Source: CAZBZG01 sp964496245 (GTDB taxonomy: Bacteria > Planctomycetota > SZUA-567). Taken from it: a stretch of 29,740 nt of DNA. This document shows, piece by piece, positions 7,783 through 15,518 of the stretch. Location of the stretch: the NCBI GenBank assembly GCA_964496245.1, contig CAZBZG010000014.1, positions 1 through 29,740 on the forward strand, read 5' to 3'. The notes under the pieces were generated by a model. The model was not told the origin of the DNA, ran no database searches, and saw only the letters and a list, made by a program, of their open reading frames with translations. How positions within the stretch are numbered: position 1 is the first letter of the stretch; every line of letters begins with the position of its first letter. Both the position numbers and the translations under genes were made by a program.

Positions 7783-7861
7783 GATCGAAATCGGGATCGA
7801 ATGCGGTTGCGATCGATTTCGATCACGATTTCGATCCCGATCCCGATTTCGATTTCGATGA
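7783..7861. repeat. CGATNN hexamer repeat with an inverted left arm
   Basis: Eight consecutive 6-base units run from 7814 to 7861: CGATTT, CGATCA, CGATTT, CGATCC, CGATCC, CGATTT, CGATTT, CGATGA. About 13 bases to the left, 7783-7800 carries related units on the opposite strand (GATCGAAATCGGGATCGA), so the whole can fold into a long imperfect hairpin. It lies in the convergent spacer between the 682-residue protein and pncB, with the palindrome pair next to it. Confidence 0.8.
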
Positions 7862-7901
7862 AGACACGGCGATTGCGGGCCTCGGTGGGGCAAGGCGGGT
7901 G

Positions 7902-7977
7902 GCATGCCCATCCTCGGATGGGCATGCGATGCATGACTCCCGGTTTCGCGGCATGCCCACCCAAGGGTGGGCATGGC
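7902..7977. repeat. Pair of GCATGCCCA palindromes; possible bidirectional terminator of pncB
   Basis: The first hairpin is perfect, with 12-base arms GCATGCCCATCC (7902-7913) and GGATGGGCATGC (7916-7927). The second has arms GCATGCCCACCC (7951-7962) and GGGTGGGCATGG (7965-7976), with one mismatch; 23 bases separate the two. They belong to one family, distinct from the repeat near 2.6 kb. Being 35 bases past the pncB stop and between convergent genes, they could also end transcription, though there is no U-tract. Confidence 0.8.
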
Positions 7978-8011
7978 ACCCGAGCAGGACCCTCCACGGG
8001 CCGGCTCCCAC

Positions 8012-9481
8012 TCACGCCCCACGCGCCGCGAGGATCAGCTGGGTCCGGCGTTCGTGCAGTCCCTCCTCCAGGCCGGCCGGGTAGCGGTGGGGATTGACGA
8101 AGCGCTTGATGCCCGGGTGCAGGCAGCCCAGTTCGTTCTGCACGCGGGCGCGCACGGTTTCCAGGGACGGCGGGTCGTAGACGAGTGTGCCGCCGCGGAA
8201 GAGCGGCACGAGCAAATCGCCGCGCACGGTCTCGTTGCGGAACGTCTTGCGCCGGGTCTCGTCGGTGGGGTCCACGATGGTGGCCGGCGGTTCTGGTATG
8301 CCGTCGGGTTCGCTGTAGATCATGTCCCCGCGGAAGGCTCCGTCCTTCTCGAAGCGGCGGACCTGGAGGATGCCGGGCACCGAGCTCTTGGCCTTCTCTT
8401 CGGAGACCTTGACCTTGTACTGCCAGGGTTCGCCCGGATCGCGTACGGCCACGAGCTTGTAGATGCCGCCGAGCGCTGGATCGTCGAACGCGGTGGCGAG
8501 CCGCGTGCCCACGCCCCACGCGCCGATGGCTGCGCCCTGGTCCTTGAGGCTGGCGATCACGTGTTCGTCGAGATCGTTGGAGCCCACGATCAGCGCGTCC
8601 TCGAACCCGGCTGCGTCGAGGCGCTTGCGCGCGTCCTGGCTGAGATAGGCCAGGTCCCCGCTGTCCAGGCGGATGCCGCGCATGTCGTGGCCGCGTTCCC
8701 GCAGCATCTTCCCGGCTTCGATGGCCCGGTCCACGCCCCTGCGCGTGTCATAGGTGTCGACCAGGAAGATGCTGTCGTCGGGAAGCGCCTCGGCAAACGC
8801 GCGGAACGCGGCCGCCTCGTCGTCGAAGCACATGATCCAGCTGTGCGCGTGCGTGCCCTTGACCGGGATGCCGAAGACCCGGCCTGCGAGCAGGTTGCTC
8901 GTGGCCGCGCACCCGCCCACGTACGCCGCACGGCTCGCGGTGAGCCCGCCGTCCACGCCCTGGGCGCGGCGGAGGCCGAACTCGAGCACGGGATCGCCTT
9001 CGGCCGCCCAGCAGATGCGGGCCGCCTTGGTGGCTACGAGACTCGGGAAGTTGATCAGGGTGAGGAGCGCTGTCTCCAGGATCTGCGCCTGGAGGAGAGG
9101 TCCGCGCACGCGGACCAGGGGTTCGTACGGGAAGACCACCGTGCCTTCGGGGATCGCGTCCACGTCCAGCTGGAGGCGGAGCTGGCCCATGTAGTCGAGG
9201 AACGCGGAATCGAACAGTGCGTCCCCGCTCTGGCTCTTGAGGCCCCGGAGGTAGGCGATCTCTTCATCCGCGAGCCGGAAGTCGCGCAGGTATTCGACGA
9301 CCGCGTCCAGCCCGCAGGCGATGGTGTAACCGCCGCCAAAGGGATGCGTGCGGAAGAAGAGGTCGAACGCAGCCTCGCGCTCGAGCAGCCCGTTCTTCCA
9401 GTAGCCGTAGGCCATGGTGAGTTCGTACTGATCGGTCAGCAATCCGAGCGGGAGGCGGTAGGTGGTCGTGAGGGTGTCCAT
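8012..9481 (-). CDS. pncB: Nicotinate phosphoribosyltransferase
   Basis: The enzyme joins nicotinate and PRPP to form nicotinate mononucleotide, the first step of the Preiss-Handler NAD salvage route; it is cytoplasmic and ATP-dependent. The 489-residue length and motifs fit the family: N-terminal LLTDQYELTMAYGYWKNG (about 14-31), the active-site histidine segment KGTHAHSW (208-215), and the phosphate-binding RLDSGDLAYLS (271-281) followed by VGSNDLDE. The downstream GVGTRLAT matches the PRPP/phosphate loop of type II phosphoribosyltransferases. GGGAG stands 8 bases before the ATG. The gene stands alone, convergent with the upstream plus-strand run, with REP-like palindromes beyond its stop. 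Nothing in the sequence suggests special regulation. Confidence 0.95.
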   Translation of the reverse strand: MDTLTTTYRLPLGLLTDQYELTMAYGYWKNGLLEREAAFDLFFRTHPFGGGYTIACGLDAVVEYLRDFRLADEEIAYLRGLKSQSGDALFDSAFLDYMGQLRLQLDVDAIPEGTVVFPYEPLVRVRGPLLQAQILETALLTLINFPSLVATKAARICWAAEGDPVLEFGLRRAQGVDGGLTASRAAYVGGCAATSNLLAGRVFGIPVKGTHAHSWIMCFDDEAAAFRAFAEALPDDSIFLVDTYDTRRGVDRAIEAGKMLRERGHDMRGIRLDSGDLAYLSQDARKRLDAAGFEDALIVGSNDLDEHVIASLKDQGAAIGAWGVGTRLATAFDDPALGGIYKLVAVRDPGEPWQYKVKVSEEKAKSSVPGILQVRRFEKDGAFRGDMIYSEPDGIPEPPATIVDPTDETRRKTFRNETVRGDLLVPLFRGGTLVYDPPSLETVRARVQNELGCLHPGIKRFVNPHRYPAGLEEGLHERRTQLILAARGA

Positions 9482-9722
9482 GGACGGGCTCCCAAGGCCA
9501 GGGGCGCGGCGTGTGGCGCGCCGGTGCGGCTGTTGTACGGTGTTGGTGGGCGGTCTGTCAAGGCTGGGTTGGGGGTAGGCTTGTTTCCCCCGCCTGGCCT
9601 CGGGCCGGCGGTCCAGCCGTCAACGATCAGCATCAGCGCGCGAGGTACGAGCGTCCGCCTGCATGCCGTTGTTGTGTGCGGGGTTTGTCCGGCTGCTGGT
9701 CGGTGCGGCCGGAGGTGTAGGA

Positions 9723-9746
9723 GGGGCGCCCCGGGAGAGGCGTCCC
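9723..9746. repeat. Short GC-rich hairpin after the toxin gene
   Basis: GGGGCGCC and GGCGTCCC pair around an 8-base loop with one mismatch, immediately beyond the toxin stop on the minus strand. It could be a terminator or a degenerate REP copy. The rest of the 9482-9753 spacer, which must hold the pncB promoter, shows no hexamer pair I would trust. Confidence 0.45.
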
Positions 9747-9753
9747 TATCCCG

Positions 9754-10050
9754 CTAGGCTTTTCTGTGTTCCCAGTATCCCGGGTGCCGGTGGAGATGCA
9801 TTACCGCCAGTATGTGTACGCTATCGTTTTCGATTGTATAGAGTACACCGTAGGGAAATCTCCGGGTCTGGCATCGTCGGACGTCCTCGGCGATGATGGG
9901 CCAAGCGTTGGGGAAGCAAAGGATGTGATCGATGGTGGCTTCGATCTCGTCCGCGAACTCCAGCCCCAAGCCCGGTTCGCAGGATTCATAATAGGCGGCT
10001 GCATCATCCAGGTCGGCTTCGGCCTCTTGATGAAAATGGCAATCCATCAT
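9754..10050 (-). CDS. ParE/RelE-family toxin of a type II toxin-antitoxin module
   Basis: The 98-residue protein has the ParE/RelE-like pattern: an N-terminal FHQEAEADLDDAAAYYE, a middle helix GLGLEFADEIEATIDHILCFP, a conserved W-P segment (NAWPIIAEDVRRCQTRRFPYGVLYTIE) and a closing VHILAVMHLHRHPGYWEHR. Proteins of this superfamily either poison gyrase (ParE) or cut ribosome-bound mRNA (RelE); the sequence does not decide which, although the FPYGVLY...HxHRxPxYW pattern is closer to the plasmid-stabilisation ParE group. Its start codon overlaps the antitoxin stop (ATGA), the usual translational coupling. The sequence shows no break, so the toxin is probably intact. Confidence 0.88.
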   Translation of the reverse strand: MMDCHFHQEAEADLDDAAAYYESCEPGLGLEFADEIEATIDHILCFPNAWPIIAEDVRRCQTRRFPYGVLYTIENDSVHILAVMHLHRHPGYWEHRKA

Positions 10051-10271
10051 ACTGCGTATCTTTTGCGGATACGAGCGAAGACCTCGTTTCCGGGAATGGG
10101 GCGAGTTGTGCCGGCACGCAGTTCATCACGCCTCCGGAGGGCCTCCTTAACCCAAAGCTTGTCGACATCTGGATCAGGAGTATTGAGACTCCGAAGAATG
10201 GAGTCTACGACCAAGGCCCGCTGGTCGACCGGCAGGGAAAGGGCCTCATCAATGAGTTCCTTGGTGGTCAC
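10047..10271 (-). CDS. RelB-like antitoxin (addiction-module component family)
   Basis: The 74-residue protein is read from a GTG at 10271, chosen because AAGGGGA sits about 6 bases before it; the open frame continues further upstream without a better start. The sequence fits the short putative addiction-module component family: LIDEALSLPVDQRALVVDSILRSL, followed by DKLWVKEALRRRDELRAG and PGNEVFARIRKR. Such proteins bind and neutralise a ParE/RelE toxin and usually repress their own operon. Antitoxin first, toxin second with an ATGA overlap is the standard order. Confidence 0.85.
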   Translation of the reverse strand: MTTKELIDEALSLPVDQRALVVDSILRSLNTPDPDVDKLWVKEALRRRDELRAGTTRPIPGNEVFARIRKRYAV

Positions 10272-10354
10272 GGATCGTCCCCTTGTCCACTCCAATGCTG
10301 TCCCGTACCATTGATTGTAGCATTCCAGCTTTTCACCTGCAAGTTTTCTTCCTC

Positions 10355-10497
10355 CCGCAGAGGCGCTGAGGTGCGGAGGGGGGGGCGAATACACGATCAA
10401 CTCCGATGGCCTGCCGATTGCCGGTTCCGCCGTTGTTTCTTCCACAGAGCCCGCAGAACTGGCTTGCTCCCTTGCGCCTCCGCGCCTCTGCGCGAGT
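10355..10497. repeat. Inverted pair of GCAGAGGCG repeats
   Basis: A unit beginning CCGCAGAGGCGCTGAGG (10355 onward, plus strand) recurs inverted at 10468-10497, where the minus strand reads CGCGCAGAGGCGCGGAGG. About 90 bases separate the copies. A run of eight G (10378-10385) ends the first copy. The spacer 10272-10879 holds no convincing gene: it contains this pair, the hairpin at 10611 and the promoter of the locus regulator. Confidence 0.55.
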
Positions 10498-10610
10498 CAT
10501 TTCTTCTGTTTTCCAGCGTGTCTTCAGTGCACGCAACACGCGTCTTGTTCGGTGGATGATTGGCGGGGCTCTCGGGTTCGGGCGTGGCTCCGTTCCTTCT
10601 CTGGGCACCT

Positions 10611-10639
10611 GTCCGCCGAAGCCAACGGCGAAGGTGGAC
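10611..10639. repeat. REP-like hairpin with symmetric GAA internal loop
   Basis: The segment folds as GTCCGCC / GGTGGAC (one G-T pair) outside, a symmetric GAA/GAA internal loop, then GCC/GGC closing an AAC loop. The sequence type is unlike the other repeat families in this window. Confidence 0.55.
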
Positions 10640-10800
10640 GCAGAGAGAGAGCAACACCCTTCCGCCCCCACGCACCTCACTACGCTACATATCGCAACAA
10701 TCCAGAGAGGGGAGTGAGGCAGATGTGCCTCACGGGCAAATCATAAAGCATTACCTGGGGGCGTGTTGCAATTCTCCGGTGCAGCAGGGCGAGATTCCGC

Positions 10801-10829
10801 TTGACTAAACCGTTACCCGAGGTAACAAT
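10801..10829 (+). promoter_or_regulatory. Promoter with embedded palindromic operator for the locus regulator
   Basis: TTGACT (10801-10806) and AACAAT (10824-10829) are 17 bases apart. Between them lies a perfect inverted repeat, GTTACC-CGA-GGTAAC (10812-10826), covering most of the spacer. A dimeric repressor bound here would block polymerase. The next gene encodes a winged-helix protein, so autoregulation is likely but inferred. No second copy of the palindrome was seen elsewhere in the window. Confidence 0.6.
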
Positions 10830-10879
10830 AAAGGGGAGCCGCAGCCCAGCCCGGCCCGGCTGGTGCGCAGGGAGCCTCC

Positions 10880-11557
10880 ATGGACGAACACGCCTACTAC
10901 GACCTCAAGGTGCTCGAGCACCTGGAAGAGACGCCCAACGTGACCCAGCGCATGGTTTCCGACAAGCTGGGCGTGAGCGTCAAGCTGGCGCATTCGGTCA
11001 TGCGCGGGCTGCTCCAGCGGGGGTGGATCCATGCGACCCGGCGGGACGGGCGGTCGCTCTCCTACTTTCTCACGCCCCAGGGCATTTCGGAGAAGGTGCG
11101 GCTCACGTACGAGTTCCTCCGCTTCTCGCAGCAGTTCTTCCAGGGGGCGCGCAAACGCTCGTCCGAAGTCTGCCGGGATCTTGCCCATGCGGGCGTGCGG
11201 CGCCTGGCGTTTCTGGGTTGCGGAGAGCTCGCCGAGATCGCGTACCTGGGCGTGACCGAGCACGGGCTGCGGCTGGCGGCGGTGTTCGACGACGAACGCG
11301 CGGGCGAAACGTTCATGGGGGTGGTGGTGAAACCCGTGGCCGACCTCGCCAAGCCCCGGTCGGCCCGCGCGCGGGACTTTTTCGAGCGCGTGCTCATCAC
11401 CGCCTACGATCCCTCGCATCCCATGCGCGAGCACTACGTACCCGACGGCATCGACCTGGATGAGCGGTTCGTCTGGGTCTTCGACCACGACCAGATGGTG
11501 GGCGACGTGGCCCGCCGCGCGCCCAAGGTACCTCAGCCAGAGGACGGGCATGCATGA
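10880..11557 (+). CDS. Winged-helix DNA-binding protein with a Rossmann-like C-terminal domain; probable regulator of the glycan locus
   Basis: The 225-residue protein has an N-terminal winged helix: NVTQRMVSDKLGVSVKLAHSVMRGLLQRGWI (about 20-50) and a wing with RRDGRSLSYFLT. The C-terminal half (about 105-200) begins RRLAFLGCGELAEIAYLG, a beta strand followed by a glycine loop as in nucleotide-binding Rossmann folds, then AAVFDDERAGETFMGVVV. The order and total size resemble the redox repressor Rex (NADH-binding), but the helix-turn-helix looks MarR-like and the third loop glycine is alanine. A cofactor or sugar-nucleotide ligand is therefore a reasonable but unproven idea. GGGAG lies 6 bases before the ATG. 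The gene overlaps the following glycosyltransferase (ATGA) and has a palindrome in its own promoter, so it probably controls the locus and itself. Confidence 0.75.
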   Translation: MDEHAYYDLKVLEHLEETPNVTQRMVSDKLGVSVKLAHSVMRGLLQRGWIHATRRDGRSLSYFLTPQGISEKVRLTYEFLRFSQQFFQGARKRSSEVCRDLAHAGVRRLAFLGCGELAEIAYLGVTEHGLRLAAVFDDERAGETFMGVVVKPVADLAKPRSARARDFFERVLITAYDPSHPMREHYVPDGIDLDERFVWVFDHDQMVGDVARRAPKVPQPEDGHA

Positions 11558-12654
11558 AGATCCTGGTCCCGTTCGGCCACAACGAGCTCGGCGGCAGCCA
11601 GCTCTCCTGGCTGCGGCTCGCGGACGCGCTGGCGGACGAAGCGTTTACGTTCGTCTGCTGGGCGTTCGAACCGGGCCCGCTCGCCGAGGCGTGCGCCGCG
11701 CGGAAGATTCCCTACGCACAGCTTCCGCGGTCCTGGACGCGCACGCCCTGGGGCCTGGTACGCCTGGCGCGGCGGATCCGGCGGGAGAAGCCTGAGGTGA
11801 TCTACCTCCACGCGAGCCGGATGATCGCGCTCGTGGCGCGGCTGCTCGGCGTGCCGTGCATCGAGCGCATCAACATGTCGCGCGTGCCCGGCGCGGGCGG
11901 GTGGGCGCGGTTTGCGCGCATCGACCGCTTGTGCACGAATCTCAACACCAGGGTCCTGGCCGTGTCCCAAGCGATCAAGGACCAGCTCGTCGCCCGCGGC
12001 GTGCACGAACACAAGATCGTGGTGATCCGCAACTTCGTGGACGCGGAGCGCTTCAACCGGCCCGACCTGCGCGCGCCCGCGCGCCGGGAGCTGGGCATCC
12101 CGGAGGACGCGATCGTGGTCCTCAACGTCGGCCGCCTGGTGCCGGAGAAGGCGCAAAGCGATTTTCTGCAGGTGGCTGCCCGGTGCCTCCCGGTGAACGG
12201 GAGGCTCCACTTCCTGCTCGTGGGCGACGGACCCCTGCGCGATGACCTTGCGCGCGAGGCAAACGAGCTCAGTCTCAGCAGCACCGGTCGTTTCCAGATG
12301 CTGCCCTTCGATCCCGAGATCGAACGCCTGTACGCGGCCGGCGACATCCTCCTTCACACCGCCCACCGCGAAGCCCTCGCCAACGTCCTCCTCGAAGCCA
12401 TGGCCGCCGGCCTCGCAATCGTGGCCACCGATGTCGGAGGGACGCGGGAGGTGGCGGAGACGGACGACGCGGCTTTGGTGTTCCCCGCACACGATGTCCC
12501 TTCGGCGGTCGCGCTCGTTCTTGAGGCGAGTGCAAACCCGGATGGCCAGAGGGTTGAGACGGAGGGGCGGCGAGCGTTGAAAGAACGGTTCTGTCGCGCA
12601 ACCCATGTGCGTTCGTTTCAGGCGCTGCTGCGGAGTGGGATGGACGGTCTGTAG
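11554..12654 (+). CDS. GT4-family glycosyltransferase
   Basis: This 366-residue GT-B enzyme would transfer a sugar from a nucleotide donor to a growing lipid-linked glycan at the inner face of the membrane. The N-terminal GGSQLSWLRLADAL (13-26) follows the usual glycine-rich loop. The C-terminal half has NVGRLVPEKA (191-200), LLVGDGPLRDDL (221-232) and the donor-binding E-x7-E motif EALANVLLE (273-281), then AGLAIVATDVGG. All are hallmarks of the RfaB/GT4 group; donor and linkage cannot be read from sequence. Start and upstream stop overlap (ATGA), coupling it to the regulator. A perfect 8-base inverted repeat (12185-12205) lies inside the gene at codons 211-217. Confidence 0.9.
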   Translation: MKILVPFGHNELGGSQLSWLRLADALADEAFTFVCWAFEPGPLAEACAARKIPYAQLPRSWTRTPWGLVRLARRIRREKPEVIYLHASRMIALVARLLGVPCIERINMSRVPGAGGWARFARIDRLCTNLNTRVLAVSQAIKDQLVARGVHEHKIVVIRNFVDAERFNRPDLRAPARRELGIPEDAIVVLNVGRLVPEKAQSDFLQVAARCLPVNGRLHFLLVGDGPLRDDLAREANELSLSSTGRFQMLPFDPEIERLYAAGDILLHTAHREALANVLLEAMAAGLAIVATDVGGTREVAETDDAALVFPAHDVPSAVALVLEASANPDGQRVETEGRRALKERFCRATHVRSFQALLRSGMDGL

Positions 12655-12758
12655 GCAGGGGGCATATTCGGCGACGCGGGTGGCAGGCCGGTCCTTTTCC
12701 GGTCCGTGCTTTTGCGTCTCGACAATGCTTGCATGGCCTGCCTGATCTCCGGGGAGAC

Positions 12759-14198
12759 ATGCTCGTGTCCAAGGTCCTTTGGAGTCTCATCAACACGGGC
12801 GCATCGCAGGGCCTGAACGCGCTGCTGCTCATTCTGCTCGGCAACCTGCTGGCGCCGGACCAGCTGGGCATGTACACCGCCGTGATGATGGCCGCGCTCC
12901 ACGTGGGCGCGCTGGCTGTCATGAAGTTCGGGGGCGCGGTCGTACAGCGGTTGAACGACGCCTCCCTTCAGTCTGCCAGGCAGGACTACTTCGTCAACGG
13001 CTTGGCCGCAACGCTCGCCATGACCTTGCTCGTCGCTCTGGCTGCCGGTCTGGGCCGCCCCTTGCTGGCGAGCCTCTTCCAGGTACAGGACCGCGCAACA
13101 CTACTGTGGTTCGTTCCGCCCCTGATCGTCGTCATGTCGCTCCGCCTCTTTTTCGAACAGTGCCTCGAAGCGGGCTTGCGGATGAAAGCCAAGGCTCTGA
13201 TCAATGCCGGGGCAGGCCTGATTCAGCTGGGCATCGTGGGTGGATGCGGCCTGGCGCAAGCGCTGGGTGTCGCCGACGTTCTGTGGGCGCTCTGCATCGG
13301 CAACGCCATCTCCCTGGCGGGCATGAGCGCCCTCTGTCTGCGACAGTTTGGCTTGGCGCTGTGGCGTCTGCGGATCGATCTGATGGGAGATCTGCTGCGG
13401 TTCACGGGATGGCTGCACGTGGGAACGGTCCTGGTCTTCCTGGATCAGAACGTGGACATGTTCCTTGTGAACCGTTTTCTGCCGCGCAGCGATCTGGCTG
13501 TCTACGGCTATGCCTGGCGGCTGGGCATGCTGACGATCGTTCTAGGTACGAGCATATCGCACGTCACGTTTCCTCTTCTGTCACAACAGTTCTCGAGCGG
13601 CGACATCGAGGGCGCGAGGCGACTCTACCGCATGGCCGTGAGTATCGTCTTCTCGGTGCTCTCGGTCCTGGCCTTGGCGTTTTTCTTCCACGCAGAGGGG
13701 CTCATACGTCTCGTCCTGCCGGACACGTACCTCGGTCTGTTGCCGCCCCTCCTCATCCTGCTCCCCGCCATTGTTGCGTTCGGGACCTTCTGCTCGGTGG
13801 GTTCGATTTTCGCTGCCATGCGATCGCCGCAAACGGCGGTATGGCCCCTGATGATCGCCCTGGTTCTGAACGCAGGCCTCTCGTATTGGCTGATCCCGCG
13901 ATTCGGCCTCGTGGGGGCCGCAGCTGCCACGTCAGCGTCTTTCCTCTTCCGGGCGCTCGTGGGCATGGCCCTGGTGGAGAAGAGAACGCAGACGGGGTTC
14001 CCGTATGCTCGTCTGGCACTGGTTTTTCTTGCCTTTGTCGCCGCCGTCGCCGTCGGCCGCGGACTCACGGACTACTGGCTTCTGAAGGAAGCTCTCTTGG
14101 CCGCCTTCGTGGCTGTGGTGTGGCGGCTGCTTCTCTCGCGGGAGCAGCGGCGGCAGATCAAGGAGATCGTTCTGCGGCAGGCTCCGCTGTGCACGTAG
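12759..14198 (+). CDS. Wzx-like polysaccharide flippase (MOP/MATE superfamily)
   Basis: The 479-residue protein is almost entirely hydrophobic, with about 12 or more predicted membrane helices, and starts with SLINTGASQGLNALLLILLGNLLAP, the typical opening of RfbX/Wzx oligosaccharide flippases. FLDQNVDMFLVNRFLPRSDLAVYGYAWRL is the family's loop between helices. It would carry undecaprenyl-linked repeat units or a lipid-linked glycan to the periplasmic side. ATG 12759 was chosen because GGGGAGAC immediately precedes it; an in-frame ATG at 12729 lacks a ribosome site. The 104-base gap from the previous gene holds a widely spaced 8-base inverted repeat (GGCAGGCC at 12682, GGCCTGCC at 12735) but no clear promoter. 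Confidence 0.88.
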   Translation: MLVSKVLWSLINTGASQGLNALLLILLGNLLAPDQLGMYTAVMMAALHVGALAVMKFGGAVVQRLNDASLQSARQDYFVNGLAATLAMTLLVALAAGLGRPLLASLFQVQDRATLLWFVPPLIVVMSLRLFFEQCLEAGLRMKAKALINAGAGLIQLGIVGGCGLAQALGVADVLWALCIGNAISLAGMSALCLRQFGLALWRLRIDLMGDLLRFTGWLHVGTVLVFLDQNVDMFLVNRFLPRSDLAVYGYAWRLGMLTIVLGTSISHVTFPLLSQQFSSGDIEGARRLYRMAVSIVFSVLSVLALAFFFHAEGLIRLVLPDTYLGLLPPLLILLPAIVAFGTFCSVGSIFAAMRSPQTAVWPLMIALVLNAGLSYWLIPRFGLVGAAAATSASFLFRALVGMALVEKRTQTGFPYARLALVFLAFVAAVAVGRGLTDYWLLKEALLAAFVAVVWRLLLSREQRRQIKEIVLRQAPLCT

Positions 14199-14212
14199 GA
14201 TGGGGGATCGCC

Positions 14213-15496
14213 ATGCGCGTCCACTTGGTCCATAACGTCTGCAACAATCACTATGTCCTGGCCAAGTACCTGCGGGAGATCGGTGTCGACGCGCACCTGT
14301 TCTATGATCCGCAGGCGCACTGGCAGAGCTCACCGTCCTCCGAGGATCAAGGGGTGGTCTCTCGCTCCTCCGACTGGCTGCACCCGATCGACCCGCCGCG
14401 GCGCCGTTGGCAGTCCTGGCACGCAGCGGACCGGCGCCTGATCCGCAAGCTCGCAGAGTGCGACATCCTACACGTGCACGATGTCGGGCTCGTATGGGCG
14501 GCTCGGACCGGCCGCCCTTTTGTCTGGCAGCCCCACGGGGGAGACCTCTTTCAGCTGCCCTTCTACAGGGGCTGGCTCCTGCGCCGTTTCTTGAGGGTTC
14601 CCGTACCAGAGCCGAGGAATCTTCTGACGCCTCTGGCGATGCGTGCGGCCATGCAGAAGGCGTCGGCCATCGTGATCGGCTGGCACAATCGGCTCTGGCG
14701 CAGGGGCATGCTGCTGCTCAATGCCTACAACCTTCTGGAACGGGTGCACCGTCATCATCTCGCCCTAAATGTCGACAAGTACCGCCCCTGGCCCAGGGAA
14801 CGCATTCGTCAGGCACGGAGCGAGAGCGGTCTGGCGAAGGAAGATTGCGGGTGGCTCATCTTCCATCCGACGCGGCAATGCTTCACGTCTCGATCCATCT
14901 TTGGGCAGAAGGGCAACGATCGGCTCTACGATGCACTGCACCGCTTGCAGCGAGACGGCGTTTGGTTTACGCTGGTGCTCATTGCGCGCGGGCTGCCGGA
15001 CGAGGACCGCGCCAGGAAACGGATCGAGGCGCTGGGGCTGACCCCCCAAGTACGGTGGGAGCCTGCCATGCCGCGGGAACGGCTCGTGCGCTGGTACAAC
15101 ATGGCGGATGTGACGGCGGATCAGTTCCATTGTGGTGCTCTGGGCTCGTTGCCCCTGGAGTCCATGGGCTGTGGAACGTCGGTCTTGACGCATATGCAGA
15201 CCGAGCCGGATACGGGCCTCTTCATGGATCCTAATGATCTGTACGCCGAACTCCCTCCTGTGCTCAATGCGAGTACGCCGACGGAGATCTACGAGAGGCT
15301 GCAGGCGTCCTTTGCGGAGGCCGGCAGCCTGCGGGAGCGTGGCGAACGCAGCCGCGCGTGGATCGAGCGGAACGTGGCCGGTCCGGTGGTGGCAAAACGG
15401 TACGAGAGGTTGTATCATCGACTTCTCTCCGGAGCGGACGAGAGGATCTCGGCTCGCGAAGCGAACGGCTCCAGAGCCCCCACGGAGAACCGATGA
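14213..15496 (+). CDS. Glycosyltransferase, GT-B fold (GT4-like)
   Basis: This 427-residue protein begins MRVHLVHNVCNNHYVLAKYLREIGVDAHLF, a glycosyltransferase N-domain. It has an early acceptor-side segment (DILHVHDVGLVWAARTGRPFVWQPHGGDLFQLPF) and a C-domain ending in a donor-binding region, QFHCGALGSLPLESMGCGTSVLTHM. The canonical E-x7-E motif is replaced by a single clear glutamate in PLESM. The N-terminal pattern (asparagine pair, Y-x-L-x-K, LRE-x-G, AHL) also appears in the glycosyltransferase at 28118, so the two are probably distant relatives. GGGGGATC precedes the ATG, 14 bases after the flippase stop. Sugar specificity is unknown. The frame is open far upstream through the flippase gene, but only this start makes sense. 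Confidence 0.82.
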   Translation: MRVHLVHNVCNNHYVLAKYLREIGVDAHLFYDPQAHWQSSPSSEDQGVVSRSSDWLHPIDPPRRRWQSWHAADRRLIRKLAECDILHVHDVGLVWAARTGRPFVWQPHGGDLFQLPFYRGWLLRRFLRVPVPEPRNLLTPLAMRAAMQKASAIVIGWHNRLWRRGMLLLNAYNLLERVHRHHLALNVDKYRPWPRERIRQARSESGLAKEDCGWLIFHPTRQCFTSRSIFGQKGNDRLYDALHRLQRDGVWFTLVLIARGLPDEDRARKRIEALGLTPQVRWEPAMPRERLVRWYNMADVTADQFHCGALGSLPLESMGCGTSVLTHMQTEPDTGLFMDPNDLYAELPPVLNASTPTEIYERLQASFAEAGSLRERGERSRAWIERNVAGPVVAKRYERLYHRLLSGADERISAREANGSRAPTENR

Positions 15497-15518
15497 CGCA
15501 GACGAGAGGAGACGGCCA

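Noticed and set aside
7783..7977. Possible CRISPR array in the pncB spacer
   Set aside because: The hexamer run and the two palindromes have no regular repeat-spacer alternation, and no cas gene is near.
7967..9757. 596-codon plus-strand open frame opposite pncB
   Set aside because: The minus strand encodes an unmistakable nicotinate phosphoribosyltransferase; this frame is its complement.
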